Positions 1 to 4,373 of a DNA stretch of 6,197 bases are shown here, piece by piece. Positions within the stretch are counted from its first letter, which is position 1. Each line of letters opens with the position of its first letter. This stretch comes from Fimbriiglobus sp. (GTDB taxonomy: Bacteria; Planctomycetota; Planctomycetia; Gemmatales; Gemmataceae). The notes beneath the pieces were generated by a model. The model was not told where the DNA came from and ran no database searches. It worked only from the letters and a program-made list of their open reading frames with translations. The translations under genes were made by a program, and so were the position numbers. Where the stretch lies: contig JANXTD010000014.1 in NCBI GenBank assembly GCA_025352585.1, positions 1 to 6,197 on the forward strand, in the 5' to 3' direction.

Positions 1-1
1 C

Positions 2-553
2 AAGGACGGCCGCGCCGACATTATCGCCGCGACCGGGGCCGGCGTGCCGACGCGGGTGCGGGTCTTCGACGCCGCGACGCAGGCGATCCTGCAAGACTTC
101 GCCCCGTTCGGCGACGGCTTCAGCGGCGGGGCGTTCGTGGCCGCCGGCGACTACGACGGCGACGGCCGGCAGGACGTGATCGTCGGGGCGGACGCAGGCG
201 GCGGCCCGCGGGTGAGCGTCTTCGACGCCCTGAGCGGCGCTTCGATCACGAGCTTCTTCGCCTACGAGATGACCTTCACCGGCGGGGTCCGCGTCGCGGC
301 CTTCGACATCAACGGCACGGGCCGCAGCGCGATCGTGACGGCGGCGGGCGTGGGGGGCGGCTCGCGGGTGTCGATCTACTCCGGCCCCGGCATCACCGTC
401 GTGGACGACTTCTTCGCCTACGACGCCACGCAGAACGGTGGCGTCTACGTCGGGGCCGGCAGCGCGACCCGCAAGACGGTCGCCTCGACGGGTGCGCCGG
501 TCGTGTCCGGCCAGTTCGGTAAGCCGGGCACCCTGCCGGCGCTGCCGGCGTAG
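2..553 (+). CDS. FG-GAP/VCBS-like repeat protein, C-terminal fragment (5' end outside window)
   Basis: The frame is open from the left edge, so this is the last 183 residues of a longer protein; the ATG at 44 lies inside a repeat and is not the start. Three and a half repeats are visible. The DGR/TGR landmarks fall at residues 2, 54 and 106 and the GG-V-AA landmarks at 42, 94 and 146, an exact 52-residue period. Residues 50-58 (DYDGDGRQD) form a calcium-binding DxDxDG-type loop, while the next copy (FDINGTGRS) is degenerate. Such repeats form beta-propeller-like, usually extracellular, domains in large surface or secreted proteins. The last ~25 residues are Pro/Gly/Ala-rich with no repeat and no recognised sorting signal. 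A terminator follows 23 bases after the stop. The family call is good; ligand, full length and export route cannot be seen. Confidence 0.85.
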   Translation, partial: KDGRADIIAATGAGVPTRVRVFDAATQAILQDFAPFGDGFSGGAFVAAGDYDGDGRQDVIVGADAGGGPRVSVFDALSGASITSFFAYEMTFTGGVRVAAFDINGTGRSAIVTAAGVGGGSRVSIYSGPGITVVDDFFAYDATQNGGVYVGAGSATRKTVASTGAPVVSGQFGKPGTLPALPA

Positions 554-576
554 CGAGTCGGTCGTAACAAACTCCT

Positions 577-611
577 AGTCGCCTCGGGACCGTCCCGAGG
601 CGACTTTTTTT
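577..611 (+). terminator. Rho-independent terminator after the FG-GAP gene
   Basis: Bases 577-588 pair perfectly with 594-605, giving a 12-bp GC-rich stem around the 5-base loop ACCGT. It is followed directly by a run of seven T (605-611). The sequence symmetry extends to 14 bases per arm around a single central C. No T-run follows on the opposite strand, so it acts in the + direction only. It separates the repeat protein from the downstream genes. Confidence 0.93.
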
Positions 612-690
612 GCGCCTTTGGGCTTGCGTCGGGCCGCGAGTCTGGGCATACCTCCGTGCTTCTTGACACTGCGGCGGGATTGCCGCGTCC

Positions 691-699
691 AAGAGGGGG
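691..699 (+). promoter_or_regulatory. Ribosome binding site that sets the glycine-zipper gene start
   Basis: The purine stretch AAGAGGGGG contains a GAGG core and ends 7 bases before the ATG at 707. The upstream in-frame ATG at 656 has no comparable site and would put 17 non-hydrophobic residues ahead of the signal peptide. The site therefore favours the 707 start. Confidence 0.7.
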
Positions 700-706
700 T
701 TCGACG

Positions 707-1348
707 ATGCGAAAAGTTTACCGGCGAGCGGTGGTCCTCGCGGTCGCCGCGTTCAGCGTGGCTTCGGGCGGCTGCGCGACGCAGGCGGGGACGGGGGCGC
801 TCGCCGGCGGCGGCATCGGCGCGGGCGTCGGGGCACTCGTCGGCTCCGCGACCGGCAACGCCAACGCCGGCGCGGCCATCGGCGGCCTGCTCGGCGCGGG
901 CGTCGGCACGGCCGTCGGGGCGGAGGCCGACGCCGACAAGGCGAACCGCGCCGCCGACGTGGCCGTCGCGCAGGCCAACGCCGCCGAGGCGAACGCGCCG
1001 ACGAGCCGCGGCCCGCTGAGCGTCGAGGACGTGATCCGCATGAGCAGGACCGACCCGGCGACCAACACCCGCGTCAGCGACGAGGTGATCCTGAATTACA
1101 TCCGCACCTCGAACAGCGTCTACAACCTCCAGCCCGCCGACTTGCAGTACCTCAGCGCCAGCGGGGTCTCGGAGCGAGTCATTATCGAGATGAACAACAC
1201 GCGCAACCGCACGGCGACCCGCATCGTCCGCGAGCCGACGCGCACCGTGATCATCCGGGAGCCGACGCCGTACTACTACGACCCGTACTACCCGCAGCCG
1301 GTTTACGTCCGCCCGGCGTCCGGCGTGTATCTCCGCGGCCGATTCTGA
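707..1348 (+). CDS. Glycine-zipper envelope protein, probable lipoprotein
   Basis: A 213-residue protein starting at the ATG at 707, chosen because a ribosome site precedes it and the signal peptide then starts at residue 1. The N-terminus MRKVYRR is basic and is followed by a hydrophobic stretch (8-19) and Cys23 in the context SGGC. That is a loose lipobox, since the -3 position is Ser, so lipidation is likely but not certain. Residues 30-72 are a Gly/Ala-rich zipper with repeated GxGxG and GxxxG spacing (GIGAGVGALVG, then GGLLGAGVGTAVG), as in membrane-associated Gly-zipper lipoproteins. An Ala-rich helical linker follows at 73-98. Residues 104-162 hold two related helical segments with the pattern VSDEVI...I and GVSERVI..M. 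The tail (175-200) carries REPT twice and is Tyr/Pro-rich. It probably sits in or on the outer envelope; its exact role is unknown. The next gene is 44 bases downstream, so the two may be co-transcribed. Confidence 0.82.
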   Translation: MRKVYRRAVVLAVAAFSVASGGCATQAGTGALAGGGIGAGVGALVGSATGNANAGAAIGGLLGAGVGTAVGAEADADKANRAADVAVAQANAAEANAPTSRGPLSVEDVIRMSRTDPATNTRVSDEVILNYIRTSNSVYNLQPADLQYLSASGVSERVIIEMNNTRNRTATRIVREPTRTVIIREPTPYYYDPYYPQPVYVRPASGVYLRGRF

Positions 1349-1392
1349 TAGACTTGAGGGGACGCGCCTGAAACCCGCCCCGGAGTCGCCCG

Positions 1393-2679
1393 ATGCCGTT
1401 GACCCTTTGCCTCCTGTCGCTGCTGTTCGCCGCCCCCCCGGACGCGATTCCGGGCGCGGCCGACTGGCCGCAGTTCCGCGGCCCGGCCCGCGACGGCGTC
1501 TCCGCCGAGCGCGGCCTACTGACCTCGTGGCCGACCGAGGGGCCGAAGAAGTCCTGGACCGCGACCGGCTTGGGCGGCGGCTACAGCAGCGTCGCCGTCG
1601 TCGGCGGCGTGATCTACGGCACCGGCTTGAAGTCCGACGGCCAGGAGCACCTATTCGCCCTCGCCACCAGCGACGGCAAACAACTCTGGTCCACGCCGAT
1701 CGCCGAGAAGCAGAAAGTCGGCTACGGCGAAGGGCCGCGTAGCACGCCGACCTTCGCCGCCGGCTACGTCTATGCCGTCAGCATGGGCGGAACGCTCGCC
1801 TGCCTGAGTGCGGCCGATGGCAAAATGGTCTGGTCGAAGAACTACGTCAAGGACTTCGGTGGTAGCGTCCAGGCGTGGGGCTACAGCGAGTCGGTGCTGG
1901 TGGACGACGGCAAGGTCATTTGCACCCCCTGCTCGAAGGCCGCCGCGGTGGTCGCCCTCGACGCCAAGACCGGCGCGACGGTTTGGACGGCGACCGTCAA
2001 GGACGCCGGCGGCGCGGGCGGCTACGCCTCGGCGGTCCAGGCGACCGTCGGCAAGGTGCCGATGTACATCAACCTGCTCGGCAAGTCCGGCGGCGTCGTG
2101 GCGGTCCACGCCAAGACCGGCAAGGTTCTCTGGCAGTACAACCGGATCATGAACGGCACCGCCAACATCCCGAGTGTGCTGGTCAAGGGCGACCTCGTGT
2201 TCGCCTCGACCGGCTACGGCGACGGCGGGGCCGCGCTGCTCAAGATGACAGCCGAGGGCGACGGCGTGACGGTCAAGGAGGTCAAGTACTACAAGTCCGG
2301 CGAGTTGCAGAACCACCACGGCGGCATGGTCGTGGTCGGCGGCACGATCTACTTCGGCCACGGCCACAACCAGGGCTACCCGGCGGCGGTCGATTTCGCC
2401 AGCGGCGAGATCCTGTGGAAGGAGTCGAAGCCGACTTCCGGTGGCCAAGGCTCGGCGGCGGCCGTCGGGGCAGACGGCATGGTCGTGCTGCGCTACCAGA
2501 ACGGCGTCGTGGCGATGTTCAAGGCGAACTCGAAGCAGTTCGAGGCGGTGTCGAGCTTCAAGATCCCCGAGCCGAGCAAGCAGCCGAGTTGGCCGCACCC
2601 GGCCATTGCCAACGGCAAGCTGTACCTGCGCGACCAGGACAAGCTGCACTGCTTCTCCCTCAAAGCCTCGGGCAATTGA
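1393..2679 (+). CDS. Secreted PQQ-like beta-propeller repeat protein
   Basis: A 428-residue protein. GGAG (1382-1385) lies 7 bases before the ATG. The N-terminus (LTLCLLSLLFAA, residues 3-14) looks like a short signal peptide with no basic start; cleavage near residue 18-23 is plausible. The mature part opens with DWPQFRGPARDGVS (24-37), a hallmark of planctomycete PQQ-like proteins. At least five blades show the x-D/A-x-x-G-x-x-x-W motif, near residues 89-103, 137-150, 188-201, 237-250 and 331-345 (for example AKTGKVLWQYN). This is the WD40-like, PQQ-binding-like fold also found in BamB and quinoprotein dehydrogenases. No dehydrogenase catalytic or haem-binding (CxxCH) motif is present, so I infer a periplasmic structural or binding role rather than redox enzymology. 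BamB is a fold relative, but there is no lipobox and no evidence of BAM function. A 124-base gap with an inverted repeat separates it from the next gene. Confidence 0.88.
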   Translation: MPLTLCLLSLLFAAPPDAIPGAADWPQFRGPARDGVSAERGLLTSWPTEGPKKSWTATGLGGGYSSVAVVGGVIYGTGLKSDGQEHLFALATSDGKQLWSTPIAEKQKVGYGEGPRSTPTFAAGYVYAVSMGGTLACLSAADGKMVWSKNYVKDFGGSVQAWGYSESVLVDDGKVICTPCSKAAAVVALDAKTGATVWTATVKDAGGAGGYASAVQATVGKVPMYINLLGKSGGVVAVHAKTGKVLWQYNRIMNGTANIPSVLVKGDLVFASTGYGDGGAALLKMTAEGDGVTVKEVKYYKSGELQNHHGGMVVVGGTIYFGHGHNQGYPAAVDFASGEILWKESKPTSGGQGSAAAVGADGMVVLRYQNGVVAMFKANSKQFEAVSSFKIPEPSKQPSWPHPAIANGKLYLRDQDKLHCFSLKASGN

Positions 2680-2693
2680 TTCCACCCTGACAT

Positions 2694-2782
2694 CGGGTAT
2701 GGGGTGTCGGGTGTGGGGTATCGCAGAACTGATGGCACGGTCGCGGCGATTGGTGCTGACCATACCCGACACCCCATACCCG
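2694..2782. repeat. Intergenic 23-bp inverted repeat (hairpin-forming)
   Basis: Bases 2694-2716 are the reverse complement of 2760-2782 at 22 of 23 positions. The one difference (G2713 against T2763) would still pair as G-U in RNA. The intervening loop is 43 bases (2717-2759). The arms are built from GGGTAT/GGGTGT-type units, so each arm also holds an imperfect direct repeat (2695-2705 and 2709-2719 differ at one base). No T-run follows, so it is not a standard intrinsic terminator. It lies 15 bases after the propeller-gene stop and ends 21 bases before the kdsD start. It may be a dispersed REP-like element, a 3' mRNA stabiliser or an attenuator; the sequence does not decide. Confidence 0.85.
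2695..2718 (+). other. G-quadruplex-type motif in the 5' arm of the inverted repeat
   Basis: Four G-runs of 3, 4, 3 and 4 bases are separated by short spacers (TAT, TGTC, TGT), which meets the usual G3+N1-7 quadruplex pattern. It lies on the + strand, so it would be present in the transcript. The complementary arm has only three C-runs on the + strand. Folding is predicted from pattern only. Confidence 0.6.
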
Positions 2783-2803
2783 GCTCGGAGACCTGCCACC
2801 AAG

Positions 2804-3835
2804 ATGAGCCAACTCGCCCAGGAAGTCGAGGATGCCCCGCCGGACGACGCCGTCGCGCTCGCCCGCCGGGTGCTCGCCATCGAGGCCGACGCGCTGCGGC
2901 TGGCCGCGGACCGGCTCGACGGGTCGTTCAACCGCGTCGTCGCCCGGCTCGCGGCGTGTGCCGGGCGTGTGGCGGTCACCGGCATCGGCAAGTCGTCGGA
3001 CGTGGGGCAGAAACTCGTCGGCACGCTGAACTCGACCGGCACGCGGGCTTACCTGCTCGACGCGACGCGCGCGGTCCACGGCGACCTCGGCATGGTCCAC
3101 CCCGACGACGTGGCGGTGCTGCTGTCGCACAGCGGCGAGAGCGACGAACTCCTGCGGCTGCTGCCGTCACTGCGGTCGCTCGCCGGTGGGCTGGTGGCGA
3201 TCACCGGGCGTGGCGACAGTACGCTGGCCCGCCGCGTCGATGAGGCCATCGTCTACGGGCCGATCTCGGAGGCGTGCCCGCTGAGCCTCGCCCCGAGTAC
3301 CTCGACGACGGTGATGCTGGCGCTCGGCGACGCGCTGGCGTTCGCGCTGAGCGAGGGCCGCCGCTTCACCGCCGACGACTTCGCCAAGTTCCACCCCGCC
3401 GGGAGCCTCGGCCGACGGCTCGCCACCGTCGAGAGCGTGATGCGGCGCGGCAGCGAGTTGCGCATCGCCGCCGCCTCGGCGACCGTGCGGCAGGTCTTCG
3501 CCCAGGTGCGGCACGTGGGCCGGCGCACCGGGGCGGTGATGCTCGTCGATGCCCAGTGGCGGCTCGCCGGGCTGTTCACCGACAGCGACCTGGCCCGGCT
3601 CTTCGAGGCCAACGCCGACGGGGCGTTCGACCGGCCGATCGCCGACGTGATGACCCGCGGCCCGGTGACGCTGGAGAGGACTGCCCGACTCGGCACGGCG
3701 CTCGAACTGCTCAAGTCGCGGAAAATCAGCGAGTTGCCCGTCGTGGACGGCGACGGCAAGCCGGTCGGCCTGCTCGACATCACCGACCTCCTCGGCCTCG
3801 ACCCGGACGACACCGATGCCGCGATCCCCGGATGA
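2804..3835 (+). CDS. kdsD: KpsF/GutQ-family arabinose-5-phosphate isomerase
   Basis: A 343-residue protein, close to the 328 of E. coli KdsD. It interconverts ribulose-5-phosphate and arabinose-5-phosphate, the first committed step to Kdo. The SIS domain (about 45-185) shows GIGKS (60-64), LNSTGT, VHGDLGM (91-97), SHSGES (108-113), ITGR, EACPLSLAPSTSTT (156-169), GDALA and FHPAGSLGR (196-204). Lys63, Glu112, Glu156 and His197 align by motif with the residues thought catalytic in E. coli KdsD. Two CBS domains follow (about 212-270 with FTDSDL, and 278-335 ending in GLLDITDLL). The start at 2804 gives a family-like N-terminus, although its nearest GGAG (2787-2790) is 13 bases away. The frame stays open upstream; an in-frame ATG at 2732 would add 24 residues encoded partly by the inverted repeat and is less likely. 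The kdsC-type neighbour supports KdsD over the sorbitol-operon GutQ role. Confidence 0.93.
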   Translation: MSQLAQEVEDAPPDDAVALARRVLAIEADALRLAADRLDGSFNRVVARLAACAGRVAVTGIGKSSDVGQKLVGTLNSTGTRAYLLDATRAVHGDLGMVHPDDVAVLLSHSGESDELLRLLPSLRSLAGGLVAITGRGDSTLARRVDEAIVYGPISEACPLSLAPSTSTTVMLALGDALAFALSEGRRFTADDFAKFHPAGSLGRRLATVESVMRRGSELRIAAASATVRQVFAQVRHVGRRTGAVMLVDAQWRLAGLFTDSDLARLFEANADGAFDRPIADVMTRGPVTLERTARLGTALELLKSRKISELPVVDGDGKPVGLLDITDLLGLDPDDTDAAIPG

Positions 3836-4358
3836 CTTGACCGACCGCGTGGAGGCCGTGCGGCTGCTGATCCTCGACGTGGACGGCGTGCTGACCGACG
3901 GCTCGATCGTCTACTCCGACTCGGGCGAGGAGTTGAAGCGCTTCCACGTCCGCGACGGGTCCGGCTTGAAGCTTTGGCAACTCGCCGGTATGCGCACGGC
4001 GATCCTCTCCGGTCGGTCGTCCCCCGCGGTCAGCCGGCGGGCGGCGGAACTCGGCATCGAAATCGTGCTCCAGGGCCGCTCGGACAAGCTGGCGGCGCTC
4101 GCGGAAATACTTGACGTGACCGGTTGCGCGGCCTCCCAATCGTGCGCCATCGGGGACGACTTGCAGGACTTGCCGCTGTTAAATGCGGCGTCGGTGGCGG
4201 TTGCAGTCGCCGACGCCTGCCCCGAGGTGCGTAGAATGGCCGACTACGTCACGGCCACGCCGGGGGGCCGCGGGGCCGCCCGCGACTTGGTGGAGTGGCT
4301 GCTGAAGCGCCAGGGACGGTGGGACGACCTGATCACGAGCGACCGGCCCGCCGGCTAA
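3816..4358 (+). CDS. kdsC: KdsC-type HAD phosphatase (Kdo-8-phosphate phosphatase)
   Basis: A 180-residue cytoplasmic HAD-superfamily protein of the usual KdsC size (E. coli 188). It hydrolyses Kdo-8-phosphate to Kdo and phosphate. All HAD motifs are present: DVDGVLTDG (21-29, nucleophile Asp21 and acid/base Asp23), LSGRSS (64-69), QGRSDKL with Lys91, and IGDDLQD (112-118) for Mg2+. The C-terminal stretch VAVADA...ADYVT...GGRGAARD followed by a basic tail matches KdsC and is typical of the capless C0 tetramers. The ATG at 3816 starts inside the last 20 bases of kdsD in another frame and lacks a strong ribosome site, which suggests translational coupling. The family also contains CMP-KDN/NeuAc-9-phosphate phosphatases with the same motifs; the kdsD neighbour favours Kdo. 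KdsA and KdsB are not in the window. Confidence 0.92.
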   Translation: MPRSPDDLTDRVEAVRLLILDVDGVLTDGSIVYSDSGEELKRFHVRDGSGLKLWQLAGMRTAILSGRSSPAVSRRAAELGIEIVLQGRSDKLAALAEILDVTGCAASQSCAIGDDLQDLPLLNAASVAVAVADACPEVRRMADYVTATPGGRGAARDLVEWLLKRQGRWDDLITSDRPAG

Positions 4359-4360
4359 CC

Positions 4361-4364
4361 GGAG
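4361..4364 (+). promoter_or_regulatory. Ribosome binding site supporting the GTG start at 4374
   Basis: GGAG lies 9 bases before GTG 4374 and 2 bases after the kdsC stop. It supports initiation at the GTG, which gives a basic residue pair directly before the membrane segment. The first in-frame ATG, at 4413, falls inside that segment and has no such site. Confidence 0.7.
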
Positions 4365-4373
4365 ACTGACACC

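Noticed and set aside
671..686. Small hairpin GCGGC...GCCGC upstream of the glycine-zipper gene
   Set aside because: A 5-bp stem with a 6-base loop is expected by chance in sequence this GC-rich.
663..691. Possible sigma70-type promoter: TTGACA at 663-668
   Set aside because: The -35-like match is perfect, but at 16-18 bases spacing only GC-rich sequence (around CGTCCA) is found, with no -10-like element. A second weak pair (TTGCGT 624-629, CATACC 647-652) matches only three of six bases in each box. A promoter for the glycine-zipper gene is expected between 612 and 706, but I cannot place it.
1349..1392. Terminator or promoter between the glycine-zipper and propeller genes
   Set aside because: The 44 bases show no stem with a T-run and no convincing promoter boxes; only the GGAG ribosome site is supported.
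1875..2690. 271-codon + strand frame overlapping the propeller gene
   Set aside because: It is a frame-shifted shadow, very rich in Arg and Gly, while the overlapped frame has clear PQQ-like blades.
2694..2782. Reading the inverted repeat as an intrinsic terminator or an insertion sequence end
   Set aside because: There is no T-run after either arm, no transposase and no visible target-site duplication.
1651..3042. 463-codon open frame on the minus strand
   Set aside because: It lies opposite the propeller gene, the intergenic repeat and the start of kdsD. Its translation is Arg/His/Val/Ala-rich with no domain, as expected for the antisense of high-GC genes.
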